Positions 1 to 4,838 are shown, counted from the stretch's first letter. The stretch is 5,153 nucleotides of DNA from Spirochaetia bacterium (GCA_009929055.1 SABI01000185.1:1-5153), one strand, 5' to 3'. Notes: generated by a model not told the origin, from the letters alone. Numbers and translations: made by a program.

Positions 1-812
1 TCATATCGTTTGGACGCTTCTTCGAGTTCTTGTTTCTTGAGAAGTGTTTTAGCAAGGTCACCTTCATTAGCCTTATACTCATTCATAAGTTGTGAGCCAA
101 AAGGATTGTCTGAATTGAGCATGCCAATAACATTAAGGTCGTTTACTATTCCAACGACCTTGTCGTCTATTTCTTTTGTAACTTTTGTTGCAGAATTGCC
201 ATTACTACCCCATGTAGTTTTATTGAGCCATTTTTGATCAAAGAACCATGGAAGAGTCCTAATATATTTATCAACAGACTCATCCTCTTTGGCTAATCTC
301 TCGGTCTTTACTTCTTCTATGTCTTTTAATCGCTCTTGTTCCCATGAGTCTTTAATGGATTTGATCTTGTCTGCTATCGGTTTCTTCTCGTCGTCGATTC
401 TCTTAACCAACTTCTTGATAGGGTCTGCGATAAAATTCTCAAAAGGAGTTTTCCATTCTTTATCTAGGGCGATACGACTATCATTAAGTTCCTTAGATAG
501 AGTGTTTAGCTCAGACTGAGCCTTTTTTACTTCTACTTCATCGGCAGTATTTACATCAATCTTTGCAACAGACTGAATCTTGCTCTCTACGTAAGCTGTA
601 AGCTCATTTATGTTAATCCTTGCATTTCCTAGGACGATAGCTTTACGGACAGTTATTTCCCTTCCTGCTACATCACTAGGCTTTACTTTTGGGTCATCAA
701 AACCTGTAATCTCTACTTTCTTCACACCATTGTCATCAACAACCTCAAATGTTGGTATATTGATAACAGGTTCTACTATTTCAAATTCTGCTTGAATATT
801 TTTCTCACTCAC
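1..812 (-). CDS. DUF1351 phage protein, C-terminus cut by window edge
   Basis: An open frame runs leftward from a GTG at 812 to the window edge without a stop, giving 270 complete codons. The start is set by a GGAG motif at 822-819, six bases upstream, and lies 10 bp after the stop of the nuclease gene. Residues 90-170 are charged and helical, probably coiled coil. The stretch LNDSRIALDKEWKTPFENF (about 109-127) and the later PWFFDQKWLNKTTW (about 188-201) match my memory of the DUF1351 family. Those are phage proteins of about 300 aa that are usually encoded next to recombination nucleases and annealing proteins. The biochemical role is unknown; a helper or DNA-binding function in phage recombination is inferred from position. 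The family call rests on motif recall, not a search. The missing C-terminus is probably short, judging by usual family length. Confidence 0.8.
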   Translation of the reverse strand, partial: MSEKNIQAEFEIVEPVINIPTFEVVDDNGVKKVEITGFDDPKVKPSDVAGREITVRKAIVLGNARININELTAYVESKIQSVAKIDVNTADEVEVKKAQSELNTLSKELNDSRIALDKEWKTPFENFIADPIKKLVKRIDDEKKPIADKIKSIKDSWEQERLKDIEEVKTERLAKEDESVDKYIRTLPWFFDQKWLNKTTWGSNGNSATKVTKEIDDKVVGIVNDLNVIGMLNSDNPFGSQLMNEYKANEGDLAKTLLKKQELEEASKRY

Positions 813-822
813 ACCTTTCTCC

Positions 823-1566
823 TTATGATATTTTTTTGTCTGGCATCTGTCGTAGATCGACACGCCTTTTCATTTCTATAACTTTGCTAATCACAAATTG
901 GATTGACTTCCTTACAACAGGGTCATCGATAAAGTACACATGTCTCACAATTGACTGTTTGTTGAATTGAAGTTGCTCAAAACCATCTTCGACTTTCTTA
1001 TACACAGGAAGCTCAACCAATGAATTTACAAACCAATATTTTCTTCTTGTTACATATAATTGTTGGCATCCTTGGGCTAAGTACCAGGGTGGACACATAT
1101 CCATCCACCCGTAAAAATCTTCCTTCTTTCTTACTAAAGCTGTCTTGCCCTCATAGACTCCTAAATCACCTTTATACAGAGTCCCCACATAGCCAGTAGG
1201 ACTTGTAAGAGTCCAAGGTTTATCAGACACGTACTCCATATATCCGTCTAAAGTTGCCCCTATGAATGGATATTTCTCGTCAAGCACAATATCCCAAGGT
1301 GCTGTTCTTATAGAGAACACACCACGATAATCTAGTTCGAATAATTTACGGAGAGGGTCTTCTGCATCAGTTCCGTATCTCACCCTAAGGTTCTCTGAAA
1401 TATCCTTAATTGGTTTTAGTCCGATTTTTTCCATATAAAGCTCAACTTCATCTTTATAAGGATTTAATCCAGCACAAACAGAGGCAGAGGAAGCTCCAAA
1501 GAAACCTTCTCTATTCACGACTCTCCAAGCGAGCCAATCTTGCTTAGTAGAGTTGCTAATAACCAT
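823..1566 (-). CDS. YqaJ/lambda-Exo-type phage recombination nuclease
   Basis: This 247-aa protein carries the motif order of the YqaJ viral recombinase family (PD-(D/E)XK fold). GASSASVCAGLNPYK at 24-38 is the N-terminal motif. RYGTDAED at 63-70 supplies an acidic residue (E69). GATLDGYM at 103-110 contains the metal-binding aspartate D107. E139-G-K141 is the E-x-K catalytic pair, and P160-W-Y-L-A-Q165-G-C-Q-Q169 is the following Y..Q helix. Such enzymes digest one strand of duplex DNA 5' to 3' and pass the single strand to an annealing protein, acting in phage recombination and replication. All expected catalytic residues are present, so it should be active. Its ATG overlaps the previous gene's stop by one base (TAATG), indicating translational coupling, and an AAGGA lies at a usual distance. 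The DUF1351 gene follows after 10 bp. Confidence 0.87.
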   Translation of the reverse strand: MVISNSTKQDWLAWRVVNREGFFGASSASVCAGLNPYKDEVELYMEKIGLKPIKDISENLRVRYGTDAEDPLRKLFELDYRGVFSIRTAPWDIVLDEKYPFIGATLDGYMEYVSDKPWTLTSPTGYVGTLYKGDLGVYEGKTALVRKKEDFYGWMDMCPPWYLAQGCQQLYVTRRKYWFVNSLVELPVYKKVEDGFEQLQFNKQSIVRHVYFIDDPVVRKSIQFVISKVIEMKRRVDLRQMPDKKIS

Positions 1567-1802
1567 TATTTTGATTCCTTTATGGCAACTTTCCTTAACT
1601 CCTCAACAGCCCTGTATGTATCTAAAATTACTTCCAAATCGGCAATATCCTCATTGGCTTTTTTAAGTTCCTCCTTGACTTCATCTAGTTCTTTTTTACA
1701 ATCACTTGCCCTTCTTTCAGCCCAAGACAGGTTGCTTTCTAAACTAGAAATTTTCTCACCAGCAACTTCTAAAATTTTCTCAATACCATTTGTCATCTGC
1801 AT
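1566..1802 (-). CDS. Small coiled-coil protein of the recombination operon
   Basis: This ORF encodes 78 aa. The ATG at 1802 has a good SD (AAGGAAGG) a few bases upstream, so the first Met is preferred over Met3. Residues of about 15-62 form an uninterrupted, highly charged helix with leucine/isoleucine spacing typical of a coiled coil (SSLESNLSWAERR, KKELDEVKEELKKANEDIAD). There are no cysteine motifs, membrane segments or signal peptide. Its stop overlaps the nuclease start by one base, so the two are translated together. Short coiled-coil proteins in such operons sometimes act as nuclease inhibitors or accessory factors (for example Gam-like proteins), but nothing in the sequence identifies this one. 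The function is unknown; I am confident only that it is a real gene. Confidence 0.72.
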   Translation of the reverse strand: MQMTNGIEKILEVAGEKISSLESNLSWAERRASDCKKELDEVKEELKKANEDIADLEVILDTYRAVEELRKVAIKESK

Positions 1803-1907
1803 ATTTACCTTCCTTTTGGGTTATTGACGTGTTCGGAGACACGACTATTTTCTACAACACCAGCTATCTACTGGCGTTGATTTTTCAATAATCAATATTC
1901 TTAAATA
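1803..1907 (-). promoter_or_regulatory. Structured leader before the recombination genes
   Basis: This 105-bp gap lies between the HTH gene and the coiled-coil gene. Read on the minus strand it can form a hairpin CAACGCCAG-TAGATAG-CTGGTGTTG (plus coordinates 1855-1879; one G-U pair) and a smaller one CGTGT...ACACG (1828-1843). An upstream hairpin TTGATT...AATCAA (1877-1895) shares three bases with the first, so the two cannot form together. The mismatch in the main stem pairs (G-U) only in the minus-strand RNA, which favours a role in that transcript. There is no U-run after the stem, so it is not a simple terminator. Processing or attenuation is possible. I see no convincing promoter here. 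Confidence 0.4.
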
Positions 1908-2099
1908 TTATGTAGGCTTTTCTTCTGTTTTAGAGAGCCACTCCATCACGGCAGAAGGTCTGAAAAGAACCCTTTTCCCGAATTTAACAACAGGTATTTT
2001 GTTATCATTAACATACCTACTCAGAGTCCTCACAGAGACTCCAATCTGTTTGGCACACTCGTTGTAATCCCAAGTAAGCTTTTCAGTTGAGTTTTCCAT
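1908..2099 (-). CDS. Excisionase/MerR-like HTH DNA-binding protein
   Basis: This is a 63-aa protein starting at the ATG at 2099. An upstream in-frame GTG at 2111 would add four residues. However, the bases there (GTGAGG, with GAGG at 2109-2106) are better read as the SD of the ATG, six bases upstream. Residues 8-55 form one winged HTH domain of the 'excisionase family' type (HTH_17): Y12-NECAKQIGVSVRTLSRYV-N31 is the helix-turn-helix, V38-KFGKRVLFRP-S49 the wing, and AVMEWL the last helix. Such proteins are phage excisionases (Xis), AlpA-like regulators or Cro-like factors. The gene overlaps the RHH gene by 17 bp, so they are coupled. Bending DNA for excision or controlling the early operon are both plausible; no integrase is in the window to decide between them. 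Confidence 0.8.
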   Translation of the reverse strand: MENSTEKLTWDYNECAKQIGVSVRTLSRYVNDNKIPVVKFGKRVLFRPSAVMEWLSKTEEKPT

Positions 2100-2265
2100 G
2101 TTCAACCTCACTTGTTACTTGAGACAATCCCTTTTCAACCAAAATGTTTACCATTTGGTTGAAGGATCTATTATCCTCTAGTGCTGCAAGTTCAATCTCT
2201 TTGACAAGATTTTTTGATATTCTCAATGTGGTTCTTTTAATTTTTGTGTTTGATTTATGTTCCAT
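2083..2265 (-). CDS. Arc-like ribbon-helix-helix repressor, leftward
   Basis: This is a 60-aa protein with a complete RHH fold. The beta strand is R11-TTLRIS, helix A NLVKEIELAALEDN, the turn RSFN, and helix B QMVNILVEKGL. Aligned by eye with phage P22 Arc (Q9, N11, R13), the predicted DNA-contact residues are R11, T13 and R15. RHH proteins bind DNA as dimers of dimers and usually repress their own promoter. The ATG at 2265 has no SD upstream, but a promoter is placed so that transcription would begin at about this ATG (see promoter entry), implying leaderless translation. The TGACGTCA palindrome abuts the start codon. It is the first gene of the leftward operon and overlaps the HTH gene. I infer it to be a Cro- or Arc-type regulator. 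The start choice is moderately firm, because K4-K10 is basic and plausible as the N-terminal arm. Confidence 0.82.
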   Translation of the reverse strand: MEHKSNTKIKRTTLRISKNLVKEIELAALEDNRSFNQMVNILVEKGLSQVTSEVEHGKLN

Positions 2266-2300
2266 GACGTCACAATAGCATCACTTTGACGTCAAGTCAA
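2265..2300 (-). promoter_or_regulatory. Leftward early promoter with two TGACGTCA operators
   Basis: On the minus strand, TTGACT (2300-2295) and TATTGT (2277-2272) are separated by exactly 17 bp, a good sigma-70 layout. The predicted start is seven bases past the -10, at or within a base or two of 2265, the A of the RHH start codon. Two palindromes overlap it: TTGACGTCAA (2286-2295) in the spacer and TGACGTCA (2265-2272) between the -10 and the start. Their centres are 22 bp apart, about two helical turns. The layout is typical of autorepression by the downstream RHH protein. Confidence 0.6.
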
Positions 2301-2392
2301 CATAAATTTGCACCAATTTGACATAAAAGTGAGTCACTTTGCCAATGATGTCATATTTGATGTTATATTTGATGTCATAGTGACATCACTAT
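2301..2392. promoter_or_regulatory. Divergent operator cluster
   Basis: This stretch between the two facing RHH promoters holds several dyads: AAAGTGA-G-TCACTTT (2326-2340), TGATGTCA (2346-2353, and again 2370-2377), an inverted TGACATCA (2381-2388), and ATAGTGA-CA-TCACTAT (2377-2392). The TGATGTCA boxes differ by one base from the TGACGTCA boxes near the leftward promoter. A partial box TTGACAT lies at 2318-2324. The dense, nearly non-overlapping packing indicates cooperative repressor binding. Which protein binds which box cannot be told from sequence. Confidence 0.6.
2346..2381 (+). repeat. Three 12-bp tandem repeats (TGATGTYATATT)
   Basis: Three adjoining units begin at 2346, 2358 and 2370: TGATGTCATATT, TGATGTTATATT and TGATGTCATAGT. 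The spacing is exactly 12 bp. RHH proteins often bind tandem short boxes cooperatively (Omega and CopG families), so these are best read as an operator array next to the rightward promoter. Confidence 0.7.
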
Positions 2393-2420
2393 TGCGTTCT
2401 TAGATAGATAGTGATATATT
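2392..2420 (+). promoter_or_regulatory. Candidate rightward promoter for the second RHH gene
   Basis: TTGCGT (2392-2397) and TATATT (2415-2420) are 17 bp apart, with a predicted start near 2427, about 29 nt before the ATG at 2456. The -10 is good and the -35 keeps only TTG. The AGTGA/TCACT dyad ending at 2392 abuts the -35 box and the tandem boxes lie just upstream, a position from which a bound protein could repress or activate. Confidence 0.45.
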
Positions 2421-2455
2421 TGAAATATTCCCAAATGAATATAAGGAGGGGATGT

Positions 2456-2743
2456 ATGAGTGATAAAGAAGAAGAGTTAAAACGGTATTCATTAAGGTTG
2501 AAAGCTAGTTTGGCAACACGAATAGAGGATTTAGCTGATAGTGATAACAGGTCATTTAATAATCAGATTATTGAATTAATAATCAAAGGTTTGGAATTAA
2601 GAGAAGCCGAAATTAATCATTTATCAAATCTTAACCCACTAAAAATTGTCAAAGATAGTAAAACCGATGGAGATGATTCATTAAAACACAAAAACGCTCT
2701 CGCCCACAATAATTATACAAATAAAACCAAACAACTGGGTTGA
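2456..2743 (+). CDS. Second Arc-like ribbon-helix-helix regulator, rightward
   Basis: This 95-aa protein starts at the ATG at 2456, which has a near-perfect SD (AAGGAGG, 2443-2449) six bases upstream. The longer open frame from 2411 is unlikely, because it would start before that SD. Residues 8-44 make the RHH domain: strand R10-YSLRLK, helix A ASLATRIEDLADSDN, turn RSFNN, helix B QIIELIIKGLELRE. The predicted DNA contacts R10, S12 and R14 nearly match R11, T13 and R15 of the leftward RHH protein, and both share DNRSFN, so they are probably related and may read similar operators. The tail (about 50-95) is polar, rich in N, K and H, and probably disordered. It faces the early operon across a shared operator region, the position of a lysogeny repressor. 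That role is inference. Confidence 0.82.
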   Translation: MSDKEEELKRYSLRLKASLATRIEDLADSDNRSFNNQIIELIIKGLELREAEINHLSNLNPLKIVKDSKTDGDDSLKHKNALAHNNYTNKTKQLG

Positions 2744-2747
2744 GAGC
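2696..2747 (+). terminator. Possible weak terminator hairpin at the RHH gene end
   Basis: GCTCTC (2696-2701) pairs with GAGAGC (2742-2747), and CCCA (2703-2706) with TGGG (2736-2739), around an AT-rich loop of 29 nt that spans the stop codon. No U-run follows, so termination is doubtful. It could instead protect the mRNA end. Confidence 0.25.
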
Positions 2748-2787
2748 TTCTCAATGCCCCAAAATAGTATACAGCGAAAATCAAGGT

Positions 2788-2834
2788 ATTACAAATAAAG
2801 ATTGTTTTTATATAATTAGTGAAATATCACTAAT
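2788..2834 (+). promoter_or_regulatory. Lipoprotein promoter with 20-bp palindromic operator
   Basis: ATTACA (2788-2793) and a consensus TATAAT (2811-2816) lie 17 bp apart, giving a start near 2823. A perfect inverted repeat, ATTAGTGA-AATA-TCACTAAT (2815-2834), overlaps the -10 and the start. Because the transcript would begin inside it, it is more likely a DNA operator than an RNA hairpin. Its AGTGA/TCACT arms recur in the dyads at 2326-2340 and 2377-2392, hinting at a shared repressor. Confidence 0.55.
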
Positions 2835-2857
2835 ATGTCAAAAGGAGAAGTCTGATT

Positions 2858-3319
2858 ATGAAAAAATTGGCAAACATGTTGATGATTCTATCACTAGCAC
2901 TCATGGTAGTAAGTTGTGCAAACTCCCTCTCATTCGAAAAAGAAGATGGCTCTCACGATGGAGTTTTTATAGACGAAAACGTGAAAGCAACGATTGATTT
3001 TAGTCGCGATGATAAAAGCGTTTTCTTTATAATCGAAAACCTATCTGGTGATACAATTCAAATAAACTCACACAAATTCTCTTACAATGGGAACTTGCTT
3101 ATAGATTTCTCTGATAGGAGAATGGACACCCCCATGCCTATTAGCGATACCATGCTACAACCTGGTGGAATAAGCAGGAATATCATGTCGGTGAAGGGGT
3201 CAACACTCTATTTGCAAAGTCTTGGGTATAAAGATATGCCTTGGTTAGAAAATGCCTCTGTTTCAGACTTTATCTTTGTTTATTCAATTAATGGGGAAGA
3301 AAGATATATTAAATTTTAG
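2858..3319 (+). CDS. Secreted lipoprotein, candidate lysogenic-conversion factor
   Basis: This is a 153-aa protein with a textbook lipoprotein signal: MKK, a hydrophobic core (residues 4-18) and a lipobox ending M16-V-V-S-C20. Cys20 would be lipidated, leaving 134 mature residues. Ser at -1 and Val at -3 are unusual for Firmicutes and commoner in spirochaetes. The mature part alternates short hydrophobic strands (VFFIIENLSGDTIQINS, NLLIDFSD, STLYLQSL, DFIFVYSI) and looks like an all-beta, Ig-like fold. It has no further Cys and no catalytic motif. A strong SD (AAGGAG) precedes the ATG. It has its own promoter with a palindromic operator and sits beside the putative lysogeny regulator. Phage lipoproteins in this position, such as Ltp of Streptococcus phage TP-J34, block superinfection. 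That role here is inference by position only. I do not recognise the family. Confidence 0.8.
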   Translation: MKKLANMLMILSLALMVVSCANSLSFEKEDGSHDGVFIDENVKATIDFSRDDKSVFFIIENLSGDTIQINSHKFSYNGNLLIDFSDRRMDTPMPISDTMLQPGGISRNIMSVKGSTLYLQSLGYKDMPWLENASVSDFIFVYSINGEERYIKF

Positions 3320-3373
3320 TTTTTGAGAGTATTTACGAGCCATGGGATTATGAGGATAGGCAAAAGATTACCC

Positions 3374-3389
3374 TCCCTAAGGGATTTTT
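3374..3389 (+). terminator. Short terminator-like hairpin after the lipoprotein gene
   Basis: TCCC-TAA-GGGA followed at once by TTTTT, about 55 bp after the lipoprotein stop. The stem is only four pairs with a three-base loop, so termination would be weak. The position and the U-run are right. Confidence 0.35.
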
Positions 3390-3417
3390 ACGTTGCGTCA
3401 AAAAAATGTTGGAGAGT

Positions 3418-3633
3418 TGAGATAGGACGAGGCGCGCACAGTCTGGGTCTCCTCCCTCTTCGATCTCCACAGTACCTTTTTTGAACGCAAATACGCTACA
3501 TATAGCGTTGTAGGTTTTATTCCAGTTCTTCCTGGTGCTGGGGTTTGTCTGGGATCGCTGCCAGAGAAGAAGGGCGCGGGCTCTTCTTCCTTCTTCCACT
3601 GCAGGGAAGAGGAAAGAGCATAAAAATGCTTTT
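3418..3633. other. GC-richer, hairpin-dense gap; possible structured RNA
   Basis: The 395-bp gap between 3319 and 3715 holds no convincing gene, but this part is clearly richer in G+C than its surroundings. It contains successive inverted repeats: ACGCTA-CATA-TAGCGT (3493-3508); GAAGAAGGGC-GCGG-GCTCTTCTTC (3566-3589, ten pairs, one G-U); TCTTCC-N7-GGAAGA (3592-3610). An alternative long-range stem pairs 3527-3534 with 3602-3610, enclosing the others. GC-rich, self-pairing stretches in AT-rich genomes are often structured RNAs, but I match no known class and cannot fix the strand. A decayed coding region of foreign origin is the alternative. Confidence 0.35.
3614..3633 (+). terminator. Terminator-like hairpin before the acidic-protein gene
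   Basis: AAGAGCAT-AAAA-ATGCTTTT: eight pairs including one G-U, with the stem ending in TTTT. It could end transcription of the GC-rich stretch upstream, insulating the orphan gene array. The run of U is short and is itself part of the stem. Confidence 0.4.
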
Positions 3634-3654
3634 CTAGCTTTACACATGCCCATA

Positions 3655-3693
3655 TATGAGATATATTTGATATGTCTCGTATGAGATATATTT
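3655..3693 (+). repeat. 14-bp direct repeat TATGAGATATATTT, two copies
   Basis: Identical copies lie at 3655-3668 and 3680-3693, offset by 25 bp. The second copy supplies the 3' arm of the GTAT hairpin before the 277-aa gene. The first copy may be a duplicate or a second binding site. Confidence 0.6.
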
Positions 3694-3714
3694 ATTTGAA
3701 AAAGGGGTTTTAAG
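3669..3714 (+). promoter_or_regulatory. GTAT-hairpin leader, copy 1
   Basis: The hairpin GATATGTCTC-GTAT-GAGATATATT (3669-3692; ten pairs, two of them G-U) is followed by an AT-rich spacer and AAAAGGGGTTTTAAG directly before the ATG at 3715. From the loop to the ATG there are 32 bases. It is the first of four matching leaders. Here the loop-closing pair is C-G instead of the T-A seen in the others. The G-U pairs fit only plus-strand RNA, which supports action in the transcript. Confidence 0.65.
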
Positions 3715-4548
3715 ATGACTACAAAAGAGTTTTACAAAATTGAGACTATGATAGGGGATGGATGTATTAGATTTGATACATCAAAAGGGTTCTTCTTTGC
3801 TAATTTTGGCTTGAAAGATGGATTTTCTTATAGTGAAGATATGGACAAGCTATTAGAAGAAGAAAGTATTGATCAACAACAATATGACAACATCATGGAT
3901 TACATGACACAGTATATGAAAGAAATGTATGTAAGCGCGTATATTGATAGAATAGATCTTCTTGTTGACGGCTACGATGAAGAACAAGACAGGTCTAGCG
4001 GCTCGCCCTGGTGCACACAAAGCCTATATGATGATATGACCTTAGATATGATAGGGTATAAAGCTTATACTGCTGCAGAAAAAGACGCGCCCGCCCTTGC
4101 TGGGTTTATTGATGAAGACGAAAGCAACCTAGGACATGATGGTGTCTTCTACATAACTCTTAACTGCGGGATCATGTACAAGGATTATGTGACAGAGAAA
4201 AAAATTGTATGCAGAAAAGGCAAAGATTATCAAAAGATATATACTTCTCTTTCTCTTGAATGTGAAGCATTAAAGAAAGCCGGCCACACTTATTTTATTG
4301 ATACTGAGTTATTAGATCAAATAGAAATTACTGCTATGAATTTTCAAGAGGTATTAGAAGAAATTGATGGACATGTTGATCCTGATTTATACGCCGCTTC
4401 TTATGCGCTTGATTCTTTAGATAAGAATGATGAAGCATATACCGAAGATGGCATAGAGTATCATCTCGACTACTTGTTCGAGCATAGCGCAACATTTGAC
4501 AAAATCCAAGCTTCTCTCATAGCTGAAAATTTTGTCGGTTTAAGATAG
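3715..4548 (+). CDS. Highly acidic orphan protein, 277 aa
   Basis: I do not recognise this protein. The start at 3715 follows GGGG by seven bases. By eye about 58 of 277 residues are Asp or Glu against about 24 Lys or Arg, so the net charge is near -34. Acid is spread throughout, with clusters at 42-57 (EDMDKLLEEESIDQQQ), 108-115 (YDEEQD region) and around FIDEDESN. There is no signal peptide, membrane segment or evident metal-site motif, so it is probably a soluble cytoplasmic protein. The first 40 residues (CIRFDTSKGFFFANFGL) look like a beta hairpin and the C-terminal third looks mostly helical. Strong acidity together with a phage accessory position is seen in DNA-mimic anti-defence proteins, but it is not evidence for one. 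It heads the four-gene array sharing GTAT-hairpin leaders and is followed by a folded three-way-junction element. Confidence 0.75.
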   Translation: MTTKEFYKIETMIGDGCIRFDTSKGFFFANFGLKDGFSYSEDMDKLLEEESIDQQQYDNIMDYMTQYMKEMYVSAYIDRIDLLVDGYDEEQDRSSGSPWCTQSLYDDMTLDMIGYKAYTAAEKDAPALAGFIDEDESNLGHDGVFYITLNCGIMYKDYVTEKKIVCRKGKDYQKIYTSLSLECEALKKAGHTYFIDTELLDQIEITAMNFQEVLEEIDGHVDPDLYAASYALDSLDKNDEAYTEDGIEYHLDYLFEHSATFDKIQASLIAENFVGLR

Positions 4549-4554
4549 TATCAA

Positions 4555-4595
4555 CTGCGCGCCCTGGGGGCTAGCTGGTCATACAGCAAGCGCAG
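4555..4595 (+). ncRNA. Compact three-way-junction-like RNA element
   Basis: Seven bases after the 277-aa gene, 41 nt fold into three helices with almost no unpaired linker. Outer stem CTGCGC (4555-4560) pairs with GCGCAG (4590-4595). Arm 2 is GCCC-TGG-GGGC (4561-4571). Arm 3 is GCTG-GTCATA-CAGC (4574-4587). The joints are 0, 2 and 2 nt. All 14 pairs are Watson-Crick. The stretch is GC-rich within AT-rich DNA. It resembles a small aptamer or junction ribozyme in shape, but I match no known class. It ends four bases before the next GTAT hairpin, so it could regulate the 65-aa gene or stabilise the upstream mRNA end. Confidence 0.45.
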
Positions 4596-4599
4596 CATA

Positions 4600-4640
4600 T
4601 CACTTGTATAAGTGAATTAGTTTTTTTAAAGGGGTTTAGT
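4600..4640 (+). promoter_or_regulatory. GTAT-hairpin leader, copy 2
   Basis: TCACTT-GTAT-AAGTGA (4600-4615; six Watson-Crick pairs), then a T7 run and AAAGGGGTTTAGT next to the ATG at 4641. From the loop to the ATG there are 31 bases. The T7 run starts five bases after the stem, so weak termination or attenuation is conceivable here. Confidence 0.65.
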
Positions 4641-4838
4641 ATGGAAGTCAAAAAATTTACAGTAGTTTATGGAAAAGATGGAAACGATGAATTTTGTAGT
4701 GACAATTTTAGAGAGGCTGTTGATTATGCAAAAACGGCTGTTTGTTCTAGTGCTTTCCCTGTTGCTATTATTTCACGTGTTCATATTATAATCATAAATG
4801 TGATGCGTAACTGTGCTATTTTTAATTTTGTTAAATAG
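4641..4838 (+). CDS. Small protein of unknown function, 65 aa
   Basis: The ATG at 4641 follows GGGG by six bases. The N-terminal 47 residues suggest a beta-alpha-beta unit: strand KKFTVVYG, helix NFREAVDYAKTAV, strand FPVAIISRVHI. The tail IIIINVMRNCAIFNFVK is hydrophobic but broken by charged residues, so a membrane span is not clear. There is no signal peptide. It resembles in layout the 52-aa protein encoded next (strand, Lys/Glu-rich helix, strands), although sequence identity is low. Its stop codon TAG (4836-4838) forms part of the stem of the next GTAT hairpin, so a ribosome finishing this gene would disrupt that hairpin. I do not recognise the protein. Confidence 0.6.
   Translation: MEVKKFTVVYGKDGNDEFCSDNFREAVDYAKTAVCSSAFPVAIISRVHIIIINVMRNCAIFNFVK

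Noticed and set aside
10..795. Three plus-strand open frames of 61-76 aa opposite the DUF1351 gene, plus one of 95 aa at 1540-1827
   Set aside because: Serine- and leucine-rich products typical of antisense shadows, lying opposite genes with clear family motifs and SD sequences.
2346..2388. CRISPR-like repeats
   Set aside because: Units of 12 bp are contiguous with no spacers; an operator array fits better.
2740..2997. 85-aa plus-strand open frame overlapping the lipoprotein start
   Set aside because: It lacks a sensible SD, overlaps the lipoprotein gene in another frame, and its product is low in domain-like character. The lipoprotein has a strong SD and signal peptide.
3350..3484. 44-aa plus-strand frame starting MRIGKRLPSL
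   Set aside because: No SD before the ATG, it crosses the terminator-like hairpin, and there is no supporting context.
3400..3650. tRNA or tmRNA as the source of the GC-rich stretch
   Set aside because: No T-loop GTTCRANYC-type sequence or acceptor/anticodon stem arrangement could be found on either strand.
3348..3653. 101-aa minus-strand open frame in the GC-rich gap
   Set aside because: No SD, an unusual composition (runs of R, A, L and K), and it spans the hairpin-rich stretch. It is probably open by chance because of higher G+C, although a decayed gene cannot be fully excluded.
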